In this document: positions 1-7,566 of the stretch, piece by piece | How positions within the stretch are numbered: position 1 is the stretch's first letter | How the letters are laid out: each line of letters opens with the position of its first letter | Assembly: GCA_021803085.1 (NCBI GenBank) | Contig: JAJZMD010000100.1 | Location: 1-47,533 of the forward strand | Direction of reading: 5' to 3' | DNA from: Actinomycetes bacterium | GTDB taxonomy: Bacteria > Actinomycetota > Acidimicrobiia > Acidimicrobiales > RAAP-2 | Length of the DNA stretch: 47,533 bases | The notes under the pieces: model-generated | What the model saw: the letters and a program-made list of their open reading frames with translations, nothing else | Told to the model about the DNA's origin: nothing | Database searches by the model: none | Position numbers and translations under genes: made by a program

Positions 1-1
1 G

Positions 2-109
2 TACGGGATCGATGTGACGATCTCCTTGAGCCGTCGCCCTCACGGGGCGATCGCGGCTCTCGAATTTCGCGCCGTGGAAGGTTGCGCCGAGCAAAGTCGC
101 TGGTCGTAG
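2..109 (+). other. Open frame at left edge, possible C-terminal tail
   Basis: A frame open from the window edge runs 35 codons to a TAG at 107-109. It could be the end of a gene starting outside the window, but no motif is recognisable. I see nothing else in bases 110-275 before the end of the convergent repeat-protein gene. Confidence 0.15.
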
Positions 110-275
110 GAGTGGCGCCCCCGGCCGGAGCCGGGCCAGTCCTCCGACGCGTGGTCCGGCTGACCCGGCGGCTGGAATTGGGGTGATGGCGCGCTGTCGG
201 GTGTCGTCGAACCCTGAGCGTGTGTGGTGCAGCATTGCCTCCGAATGTGATGAGGTTGTCGCCGCGGTGGCAGCC

Positions 276-1673
276 CTAGTCCTGCCACCGAAGTCCCGAC
301 CCGCCAGCCGAGCCGTAGAAACCGGCAGAGCCGAACGCGAACACTCCGCCGTCGGCGCCGACCAGCCAGTAGCCGGTGTCACCCGGGGCGGCGGCCATGC
401 CCACGATGGGTGCACTGGGCACCACGCCGACACTCGGCAGTGAGCCGAAGAACGGCGGCGGCGCGCTGTGGTTCCCGGCAGGAGCGCCCACGGAGAACAC
501 CCCGCCGTCGGCTCCCACTAGCCAAACGCCCTCGCCGCTCGGCGTGACCGCGATTCCGGTGATCAACGACGTAAGCGGACCTGCCAGCTGGGACGTCGAA
601 GGAGACGGCACCCCCGGGAACGGGATGCCGAAGGGCTCGTTCGTGTTCGCGTTCGCGATGTTGCCGTATCCAACCGACCAGCCGGTCGCTGCCGCTTCGT
701 AGTAGGCGCCGCCGTCCGACGTCGCCCCGAGGTCGACGAAGGGCGCGTCGCCGACCGGGCCACCGCGGCCCGGTGCCGAGCCGTAGAAGCGGGCTGGCCC
801 GAAGGCGAAGACCCCGCCGTCGGCACCGACCAGCCAGTACCCGCCGGCCGGATCGGCGGTGATGCCCACGATCGGAGCATGGGGGACGACCCCATCGCCG
901 GGCAGGGACCCGCAAAAGCGGGCGTCACCGAAGCTGAACACCCCGCCGTCGGCACTGACCAGCCAGTACCCCTTGCCGTCGGGGGTGGCGGCGATCCCGG
1001 TGATCGGCGCGGTCGAGACCACGCCATCACCCGGCAGCGAGCCGTAGAAGGGGGCGTCACCGTAGCTGAACACCCCTCCCCCCACCTGGGCCAGCCAGTA
1101 GCCCTTGCCTGTCGGCATGGTGGCCATGCCGACGAAGCGTGAAGGCGGCAGCGCTGAGGTGGTGACCGTGAAGGCGGCCGACGAGGTGACGAGGCCTCCG
1201 GTCGCCATCGAGCCGCAGGTGACGCGGAAGACGTAGCTCCCGGGCGTCACTGCCGTGAACTGGCCCGGCCCCGGAGCTCCGAAAAAGCTCGGCACGACAA
1301 AACGCCCCACGACGCCGTTCTCGGTCCCTGGTGCGAGCGCGGTGCCTCCTCCCGCCGATCGCGCGAAGGTCACGCCCGTACAGCCCGAGGATTCGCCGCT
1401 CGGCCCGCTCACCGATATGCGAACGACCGAACCGACCGGACCAGCGCTCGGGCTGACCGACACAGTCGCCGGCACCGTGGCACTGGCGGGGGTCGTCGAC
1501 GCCGCGAGCATCCCGCCGGCGAGGACCACCATGGCCGCTGCCGCCGACAGGTACTTGCACCGCCGGTTCCACCGACCAGTGCGAGGCGGAGTGCCGACCG
1601 GCGCTCCGCTGCCGTCGCCACGAGCCGAATCACGCCGATCCCGAGCTGACACTTCCCAGGCGAAACGATGCAC
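276..1673 (-). CDS. Secreted propeller-like repeat protein
   Basis: 465 aa with a GTG start. After a basic N-terminus there is a hydrophobic segment (about residues 42-62) ending in an AxA-like signal-peptidase site. Residues about 68-170 look like an Ig-like or IPT-type beta domain. The rest is about six imperfect 45-50-residue repeats with the core GYWLVGADGGVFAFG followed by (A)xFYGS; the fourth repeat is degenerate. Such repeats are common in secreted or cell-wall proteins of Acidimicrobiia and related actinobacteria and are presumed to form beta-propeller blades; no enzymatic function is known. The gene stands alone between the window edge and the hsdM remnant. Identity as an exported repeat protein is well supported; its role is not known. 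Confidence 0.8.
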   Translation of the reverse strand: MHRFAWEVSARDRRDSARGDGSGAPVGTPPRTGRWNRRCKYLSAAAAMVVLAGGMLAASTTPASATVPATVSVSPSAGPVGSVVRISVSGPSGESSGCTGVTFARSAGGGTALAPGTENGVVGRFVVPSFFGAPGPGQFTAVTPGSYVFRVTCGSMATGGLVTSSAAFTVTTSALPPSRFVGMATMPTGKGYWLAQVGGGVFSYGDAPFYGSLPGDGVVSTAPITGIAATPDGKGYWLVSADGGVFSFGDARFCGSLPGDGVVPHAPIVGITADPAGGYWLVGADGGVFAFGPARFYGSAPGRGGPVGDAPFVDLGATSDGGAYYEAAATGWSVGYGNIANANTNEPFGIPFPGVPSPSTSQLAGPLTSLITGIAVTPSGEGVWLVGADGGVFSVGAPAGNHSAPPPFFGSLPSVGVVPSAPIVGMAAAPGDTGYWLVGADGGVFAFGSAGFYGSAGGSGLRWQD

Positions 1674-1679
1674 CGCCGC

Positions 1680-1685
1680 ATTTTA
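1680..1685 (-). promoter_or_regulatory. Possible -10 box for a leaderless transcript
   Basis: On the minus strand TAAAAT (5/6 to TATAAT) lies 6 nt before the GTG start of the repeat-protein gene. That would place the transcription start at or next to the start codon. No Shine-Dalgarno sequence precedes the GTG, and no convincing -35 hexamer is visible. Confidence 0.3.
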
Positions 1686-1725
1686 TCCTGGAACACCATC
1701 GCCCTATTGGCAACCGGCGGCACGG

Positions 1726-2055
1726 TCAGGTGACGAGGTCGTTGTAGGCCCGCAGGTTTCCCGCCGCCTGGGCTGGGTCGTCGAGGAGGCGGGGGAAGTC
1801 GAGCGGGGAGGTGTTGTAGAAGTGCTCGCCGGCCACCGCGCAGAACGCGGGCTCTACGTTGTCGACCTGGCCGCGCAGCTTCGTGGCCCGGGCGAGGACG
1901 GCCACCTTGGTGGGCTCCAGCACGCAGTCGAGGCGCCGGAGGACGGTCAGAGGGAGGATGACCTTGCCGTACTCGGACTGCTTGTAGTCGCCCCGGAGCA
2001 GGTCGGCGACGGATCAGATGAACGCGGCGTGGTTGTTGACCCTGCTCTCGGCCAT
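1726..2055 (-). pseudogene. hsdM: hsdM remnant (type I restriction-modification methyltransferase N-terminus)
   Basis: Read from the ATG at 2053-2055, the frame gives MAESRVNNHAAFI, then a TGA, then SVADLLRGDYKQSEYGKVIL and onward to NLRAY. This is the characteristic N-terminal segment of HsdM subunits, where the consensus is FIWSVADLLRGDY, so the TGA replaces the conserved Trp codon TGG. Similarity stops after NLRAY (normally followed by INGFS), where the frame runs NDLVT and stops. Only about 110 of roughly 500 codons survive; the methyltransferase catalytic domain and hsdS/hsdR are absent. It is a truncated, nonsense-carrying relic next to a mobile module. Confidence 0.85.
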
Positions 2056-2237
2056 GCCGACGTGAGCCCTCCTCGCGCTCTGACCTGGGGACGTCGCCCC
2101 CTCAAGGCTACCGGCGGCCGACATCGGCCACCTGGATCAGACCTGGCCTGCCGGGTCGGTCCGTCTCCGCTGGCCGGGTCGAGCGGCGCTCGCAGAAAGA
2201 CGCCCCCGATCTCTTGAAGCCGCGGCTATGGCGCGCG

Positions 2238-2981
2238 TCAGGTCACACGGGCAGGGACCCGAGCACCCACCAAGCTGCCTTGCGCGGCGGCGTAGATGAG
2301 CCCGGCTTCTCGATGCTCGGAGTCGAGATGGAGGTTGCATCCCGTCAAGGCGACCAGCTGTGCCTTCTCCGTCACTCCCTTCCGCAGCTGTCCGAGCGCG
2401 TCGGCATCGACGCTCACCGACAGCGCGGCGTTCCCGTCAGGAGACAGCACCGCCAGGTATCCGTCTTCGCCGACCTCGGCCACCCAACCTGGCGGCACCG
2501 GCAGCTCGGGTAGCGCGTCCGCCTCGATCTGTCCGGGCGTGACGAGATCGAACCCGAGCTTGAGGTAGGCGGCGACCACCGCAGTCACCGCGTCGGCCGG
2601 ATCGTCCTGCCACGTCACCACCCGCTCCGATGCCTCCCACGCCACGCCCACGTGACCCGACGGCAGGATGAGCGGGCACCACCTGACGTCGAGCTCCCTC
2701 GTGGCGGTGCCCGACCGCACGGAGAGCTGCTCGGCCAGGCCGGGGCGCTGGTGGACACCGGAGGGCCCGCAGCGAGCGTGGGATGCCACGACGCTGAACA
2801 CGGTCGCATCGGCGGGATCGACAAACACCTGGACTGCCACGGATGTCGAGGAGCCGGCCGGCAGGTCATCGCCACAGATGACGCACGTGACCTCGGTCTC
2901 GGCGAGGGCTGCACAGAACTCGTCCAGCTCGCGAGCAGGAACGCAGTTGCGAACCTCCGGAGCCACATCGACCTGTCGCAT
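2238..2981 (-). CDS. Hypothetical protein with CxxC motif
   Basis: 247 aa from an ATG at 2979-2981. I do not recognise the family. Near the N-terminus CVIC (about residues 33-36) and, some 35 residues later, HARC could form a small zinc-binding unit. The rest is a mixed alpha/beta sequence with no signal peptide or membrane segment; the C-terminal half contains a beta-rich stretch (GWVAEVGEDGYLAVLSPDG). Codon usage matches the neighbours, and the length and composition favour a real cytoplasmic protein. It lies between the hsdM relic and the mobile module, so it may be cargo. Confidence 0.55.
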   Translation of the reverse strand: MRQVDVAPEVRNCVPARELDEFCAALAETEVTCVICGDDLPAGSSTSVAVQVFVDPADATVFSVVASHARCGPSGVHQRPGLAEQLSVRSGTATRELDVRWCPLILPSGHVGVAWEASERVVTWQDDPADAVTAVVAAYLKLGFDLVTPGQIEADALPELPVPPGWVAEVGEDGYLAVLSPDGNAALSVSVDADALGQLRKGVTEKAQLVALTGCNLHLDSEHREAGLIYAAAQGSLVGARVPARVT

Positions 2982-3869
2982 GTGACGAATCTAGGGTGCC
3001 CAGCGGTAGCCAGGTGTCTTGGCGGCTGGGCCGCTTGCGATCCTGCGCCCCGGCACCGGGCCCAGGACCGGCCTCCTCGCTGAATCCACGCGCTGACCTG
3101 GGCATCTGGGCGAGAAAGAATCTTCGAAGACCCCTTGACTTCGCGGAGGGATCGAGGTCTCATACCGGTCCTTTGGCGCGCTGCCGGCCGGTCGTGGGCA
3201 CCCATGACGAAAATGAATCCCGATGTAGTTGGCCCGTTCGCGGCCGCTTGCGTCCGGGGCGGTGGTCGTGAGCCGCAGTTGGTCCGAGAAGGTTTGTCGC
3301 CGATCGGCCCTCAGCTGCCGGTTCATAGGTCGTGACGCAGGTACCGACCCCTGCCCCCGAGAACGCGCACCCAACGTCCTCGAAGATCTTTTGTCGATTT
3401 TCGGCCCCGAACCCCATGTTCTTCTGGTGGAGGCGCGTGTCCGTCTACCCGCCACGCAGGAGACCGCGAGAACCGATGTCCAAATTCGCCCCGGATCGGC
3501 TTGTTCTTTATGGGAGCCATCACCACGACCAAAGGAGATCCATGCGACACCACCGCCACGTTCCACGTTGCCACCAGCCCGCCGGTGACCGGCGATGCCA
3601 GAGGCGATGGGTGACGCGCGGTCACAGGTTCACCGGCTACCCCAGCTCCAGGAGAACCCTCGACGAGACCGGGGGCGGTTCGGCCCCGAAGGCGCCGATG
3701 ACGTTCGACGGGCCTGGAGGCACGCGAGTCGCCCAAGTTCCTCTGTCCGAATTCGGCCTTACCACCCCTATTTGGAGGACGAGGCCGGCCACCTCGTTGC
3801 CGTGCCCTGACTGACAGCTCACGAACACCGGCCGGCACCGAGCCGGCCACGACGAAGAGGAGATCCACC
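2982..3869. other. Intergenic region without a supported gene
   Basis: About 890 bp with lower coding quality than the flanks. Frames here are Arg/Pro-rich and match no family. The only gene-like signals are a strong ribosome-binding site at 3531-3538 before a short ORF (separate entry) and the ribosome-binding site of the next gene at 3857-3862. It may hold the left boundary of the mobile module, but no attachment core or long repeat could be recognised by eye. Confidence 0.4.
3542..3814 (+). CDS. Possible small basic protein behind a strong RBS
   Basis: 90 codons from an ATG preceded by AAAGGAGATCC. The same AGGAGATCCA string precedes the next gene at 3858, suggesting related translation-initiation regions. 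The product is His/Arg-rich and matches nothing I know. It may be a decayed leader gene of the conjugation module; coding quality alone would not support it. Confidence 0.2.
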   Translation: MRHHRHVPRCHQPAGDRRCQRRWVTRGHRFTGYPSSRRTLDETGGGSAPKAPMTFDGPGGTRVAQVPLSEFGLTTPIWRTRPATSLPCPD

Positions 3870-5090
3870 ATTCCGACACCGACCACGACCATCACCCAGC
3901 CACCCGCGACCTTGCCGCAGCCGTCGGCTGCGTCTGGCCCTGCCGACTCGCCGCTCGGCCGCTACCTGCTCCACCCCGGCAAAGAGACCGCCGCGTTCTT
4001 CCATCACGTCCTCCACGTCTTGGCCGTCTTGGGCCACGTCGCCGTGCCGATCGCAGGAGGCGTCGTTGCGCTCCTGGTCGCTTGGAAGGTCCTCCAGGGC
4101 TTCGGCCGGCTCCGGGCACCGACGAGCGGCCACCTGGTCGAGGTGGAGCTGCCGCCCGTGGTCGACCCCAAGGGGTCGGCGGTCTTCTGGCGCAACGTCC
4201 ACGCGGTGCTGGCGGGCCGGCGCAGGCTCGTTTCGCCACCCCCGCACGTCGCCTTCGAGATCGAAGGCTCACCGGCAGGGGTGCGCCTGCGGTTCTGGGT
4301 GGCCGCCTGCGTCTCGGCGATGGCGGTCGCCCGGGCCATCGGCTCTGCGTGGCCCGGCGCCCGCTGCCACGTGCACGACGCCACCTCGCCGGCCATGTCC
4401 GGCCGGCTCTCCCTCTCGGGCGAGCTGCGCCTCGCCGGCCCGTCGTGGCGCTCGCTCTCGACCGAGCATACGAGCGACCCGTTGCGCACGGTGATCGGCG
4501 CCCTCGAGGCGGAGCGCGAGGGCGAGCACGCCGTCGTCCAGGTCCTCGCCCGACCGGCGACCTCCCGCCAGACCCGCGCCGTCACCCGGGCCGTGCGCTC
4601 CCTCCACACCGGAAAGCCCACCGCGCTCGTCCCCCGGCTCCTCGCCGCCTGGCGGACGACGAGCCCACCACCCCTGCGCCCCGATCCCTTCCGGGCGGCC
4701 GCGGTGCGCCGCGGGGTCGACAAGGTGACCGACCTCCCCGCCTTCGAGGTCTGTGTCCGCTACGGCGTCGCCTCGGGTTCGGGTGAGCGTGGGAGCCGGA
4801 GGCGCCTCTCCGCCCGGGCGAGTGAGCTCACCGCCGCCTTCGGCGTCTACGCCGCAGACACCCACTTCGTCGCCCGGCGACGACCGGGCTGTCGCCGAGC
4901 GCTCGAGCGCCGGACGCTCCGGCGCGGCCAGGTCGTGGGCCTCTCCGAGGTGGCGGCCCTGGCCCACCTGCCCTCTGACGAGCTGGTCCCAGGCCTTTCC
5001 TATGCCGGGGCGGCCGCGGTTGCCCCGCCGCCAGGTCTCGCGTCCGGAGCCTGGGACGAGACCTCGGAGGACCACGATGACTGGCTCTGA
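3870..5090 (+). CDS. Membrane-anchored conjugation protein (N-terminal partner of VirD4/TraG-like ATPase)
   Basis: About 406 aa if begun at ATT (3870), or 392 aa from TTG at 3912. The ATT sits 7-8 nt after an AGAGGAGA ribosome-binding site and is in frame; TTG 3912 has no such site. Residues about 30-60 (numbering from 3912) form one transmembrane segment. The following region (DPKGSAVFWRNVHAVLAG, then VAFEIEG) resembles the N-terminal part found in actinobacterial TraG/VirD4-like conjugation ATPases, there usually joined to the ATPase domain. Here it is a separate protein whose stop overlaps the ATPase start (ATG 5077), implying coupled synthesis of a two-piece coupling protein. Function is inferred from this pairing. 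The start codon is the main uncertainty. Confidence 0.7.
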   Translation: MPTPTTTITQPPATLPQPSAASGPADSPLGRYLLHPGKETAAFFHHVLHVLAVLGHVAVPIAGGVVALLVAWKVLQGFGRLRAPTSGHLVEVELPPVVDPKGSAVFWRNVHAVLAGRRRLVSPPPHVAFEIEGSPAGVRLRFWVAACVSAMAVARAIGSAWPGARCHVHDATSPAMSGRLSLSGELRLAGPSWRSLSTEHTSDPLRTVIGALEAEREGEHAVVQVLARPATSRQTRAVTRAVRSLHTGKPTALVPRLLAAWRTTSPPPLRPDPFRAAAVRRGVDKVTDLPAFEVCVRYGVASGSGERGSRRRLSARASELTAAFGVYAADTHFVARRRPGCRRALERRTLRRGQVVGLSEVAALAHLPSDELVPGLSYAGAAAVAPPPGLASGAWDETSEDHDDWL

Positions 5091-6518
5091 GCGCGCCGCC
5101 GGGATCCGGGTGCTCGGCGACACCGAGGTCGGGCCTCGGCGCGCGGTCGCCCTGCGGGTGAAAGATGGCCGGTTCCACACCCACGTCGTCGGCGCGACCG
5201 GCTCGGGCAAGTCCACCCTCCTCGCCAACATGGCGCTCGCCGACATGGCTGCTGGGCGCGGGGTAGTGCTGATCGACCCCAAAGGCGACTTGGCAGACGA
5301 CCTCCTCGCCCGGCTCCCGGAGCAGGCTCTCCGCCGTCTGGTGCTGATCGACCCGAAGGAGACCGAGGCCCCACCGGCCTTGAACGTATTGGACGGCGAG
5401 CCGCCAGAGGTGGCCGTCGACCACGTGGTGTCGGTCTTCGCCCGGATCTTCTCGGCCTGGTGGGGTCCGCGGACCGATGACGTGCTGCGCTCGGCGTGCG
5501 CGACGCTGCGGCGCCTGCCGGGCGCCACCTTGGCCGACGTGCCGCTGCTGTTGACCGACCGCAGGTTTCGGGCTCCCCTCGTCAGCGGGCTGTCGGAGCG
5601 CTCGGGGCTTCGGGGCTTCGGGGCTTCTGGGACGCCTACGACGCCTTGACGCCAGCCGGCCAGGCCCAGGTGATCGGGCCGATCATGAACAAGCTCCGGG
5701 CGGTGTTGGCCCGCCGCTTCGCCCGGGACCTCTTCGGCTCGGCCACCTCCAGCTTCAGTATGCGCGAGGTGCTCGCAGGCGGCGTGCTCTTGGCCCGTCT
5801 GCCCAAGGGCACGCTCGGGGAGGACACGTCGCGTCTCGTCGGCGCGCTCTTGGTGGCCAGGGTGTGGCAGGCGGCGACCGCCCGGGCCGACGACCCAGTC
5901 CGCCCCGACGTGACCCTGTACGTCGACGAGTGCCAGAACTTCCTGGCGCTGCCGACCGCCATCGACGACGTGCTGGCCGAGGCGCGCGGCTATCACCTCT
6001 CGGTGGTCTTGGCCCACCAGCATCTCGCCCAGCTCCCGAAGGACCTCTTCGAAGCGGCGTCGGCCAACGCCCGCAACAAGGTGTACTTCTGCGTCTCGCC
6101 CGAAGACGCCCGCGTGCTCGCCCGCCACACCGAGCCGTACCTGAAGCCCTACGACCTCTGCCACCTCGACGCTTACCAGGTGGCCTGCCGGTTGGTGGTC
6201 GGCGGACGGGACCTCCACGCCTTCACCCTCCGCACCCGCCCGCTGCCCCCGGCGATCGGCGGCCGAGAGGCCGAGGCCCGACAGTGTGCCCGCGCCCACG
6301 GGCGCTCACGGGCCGAGCGCCGCCACGAGCTGTTGGTGCGCCGTCGCCGGCACCGTCACCAGAAAGGGGGCGGCGGGCCTGGCGGCGTCTCGGACGGCGT
6401 CTCGGGCGGCGTCTCCCCCGGCGGCTTTGAGACGCCGGGGCCACCTGGGCCGAACCACCGGCACAGGGCGTCTCCCACCCCGGCGTCTGAGGACCCCGAC
6501 TCCTGGAGCAATCCATGA
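5077..6518 (+). pseudogene. VirD4/TraG-like DNA-transfer ATPase, frameshifted
   Basis: Coupling-protein ATPase of conjugative systems, which would pump DNA through a membrane channel. The N-terminal part carries Walker A GATGSGKS and VVLIDPKGDLADDLL. The C-terminal part carries Walker B-like VTLYVDECQNFL and the late helices (SVVLAHQHLAQLP). The halves lie in different frames: the first runs to a stop at 5649, while the second is open from before 5604 to 6518 with no plausible own start. The switch occurs in a triple GGGGCTTC repeat. Removing one unit restores a continuous reading (GLRGFWDAYDALTPAGQAQ), as expected for the family. It may be a pseudogene, a phase-variable gene in the off state, or an assembly error. 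The intact product would be about 477 aa, with a Gly/Pro-rich tail. Confidence 0.85.
5604..5627. repeat. GGGGCTTC x3 tandem repeat
   Basis: Three perfect adjacent 8-bp units at 5604-5611, 5612-5619 and 5620-5627, inside the VirD4-like gene. Two units keep the frame open and three shift it. An 8-bp unit can mutate by slipped-strand mispairing. Confidence 0.95.
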
Positions 6519-7345
6519 GTAGTTCTTCTTCTCCTCGGCGGGGCGGCGCATCTGCGCTCGACATCGTCGGACGGCTGACCGAACGCGACCGCCTCCTCTG
6601 CCGGGTGCTGTGGGAGCACCGGGTGCTGACGACCGAGCAGGTCTGCGACCTCTGCTTCACGAGCCTCACCTCGACCCAGCACCGCCTCGTCGCCCTGAGG
6701 CGGATGGCGGTCCTGGAACGGTTCCGTCCGCTGCGTCCGACGGGCTCTGCGTCGTGGCGCTACACCCTGGGTCTGCTCGGCGCGGCGGTCGTGGCGGCCG
6801 AGCGCGGCGTCGAGGCGCCACGTCCTTCGGTGGTGCGCGACCGGGTCGTGGCGCTCGCCGCCCACCAGCGCACCGCCCACACCCTGGGGGTGAACGGCTT
6901 CTTCTGCGCGCTGCACGCCGCGGCACGGCGCCGCCCCGATGCCGCGGTCGGCGCCTGGTGGTCAGAGCGGCGCTGCGCGGCGGAGTGGGGAGACTTCGTC
7001 CGCCCCGACGCCTACGGGATCTGGGAAGAGGGCGGCGAGCGCTTCGAGTTCTTCCTGGAGCATGACACCGGGAGCGAGCCGCTCTCTCGGGTCGCCGCCA
7101 AGCTCGCCGGCTACCGCGACCTCGCCGAGGCCGACGGCGTCTCCCGGCCGGTCCTCTTCTGGCTCGCCCAGCCGGGGCGCGAGCCGGGGCTGCGCAAGGC
7201 GCTCGGCGCCACCGCCCTCCCGGTGGCGACGGCCGTCGCCGGGACGGGCAACCCCGCCGACACCATCTGGTTGGCGGTCGGGGAGGAAGCCCCCCGCCGG
7301 CCTCTCGTCCAGCTCGGCACCTTGACCGCGAGGGCCACCCGATGA
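6515..7345 (+). CDS. Replication-relaxation family protein
   Basis: 276 aa; the ATG overlaps the upstream stop by 4 nt. Residues about 15-75 form a winged-helix-like segment (ALDIVGRLTERDRLLCRVLW, then LTTEQVCDLCF and HRLVALRRMAVL), followed by an alpha/beta domain with the acidic cluster RFEFFLEHDTGSEPLSRV. This arrangement is typical of the Replic_Relax family encoded on actinobacterial plasmids and integrative elements next to TraG-like ATPases; a role in relaxing or nicking DNA for transfer or replication is proposed but poorly tested. Gene order (coupling ATPase, this gene, small ORF, recombinase) supports a mobilisation module. Confidence 0.8.
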   Translation: MSSSSSPRRGGASALDIVGRLTERDRLLCRVLWEHRVLTTEQVCDLCFTSLTSTQHRLVALRRMAVLERFRPLRPTGSASWRYTLGLLGAAVVAAERGVEAPRPSVVRDRVVALAAHQRTAHTLGVNGFFCALHAAARRRPDAAVGAWWSERRCAAEWGDFVRPDAYGIWEEGGERFEFFLEHDTGSEPLSRVAAKLAGYRDLAEADGVSRPVLFWLAQPGREPGLRKALGATALPVATAVAGTGNPADTIWLAVGEEAPRRPLVQLGTLTARATR

Positions 7346-7566
7346 CCGCTCGTCGCCTCGCCACCACCGAGGCCTGCACCCGCCAAGCCCCCGGGTCCCC
7401 CGATCCCGCTCCCACCGGCTCGGTCCTGACCATCCGCTGCCAGGTCCGCCTCGTCGGCGGCGAGGCCGGGCGGCCGCTGGCGGCAGCCCAGGGCCGGGCG
7501 CTTTCGGCCCTGCTCGCTTGCCTCGCCGGGACAGAGGTAGGACAGGACGAGGAGGCCTTGCCATGA
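7342..7566 (+). CDS. Small coupled ORF in mobile module
   Basis: 74 aa. Its ATG overlaps the preceding stop by 4 nt, and its stop overlaps the recombinase start by 4 nt. The mid-region TGSVLTIRCQVRLVGGEAG followed by RALSALLACLAG could fold as a small beta-alpha unit. No family is recognised. The tight overlaps on both sides are the main support. Confidence 0.5.
   Translation: MTARRLATTEACTRQAPGSPDPAPTGSVLTIRCQVRLVGGEAGRPLAAAQGRALSALLACLAGTEVGQDEEALP

Noticed and set aside
3323..3895. Overlapping plus and minus ORFs in the 3.3-3.9 kb gap
   Set aside because: Neither product resembles a protein family; only the short ATG-initiated frame at 3542 has an RBS and it is listed with low confidence.
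4269..6299. Very long minus-strand open frame opposite the conjugation genes
   Set aside because: It is an antisense shadow typical of GC-rich DNA. The plus strand carries Walker motifs and family similarity, while the minus product is repetitive and matches nothing.
5077..6518. Programmed frameshifting in the VirD4-like gene
   Set aside because: There is no slippery heptamer or downstream structure cue, and the tandem 8-bp repeat explains the frame change more simply.
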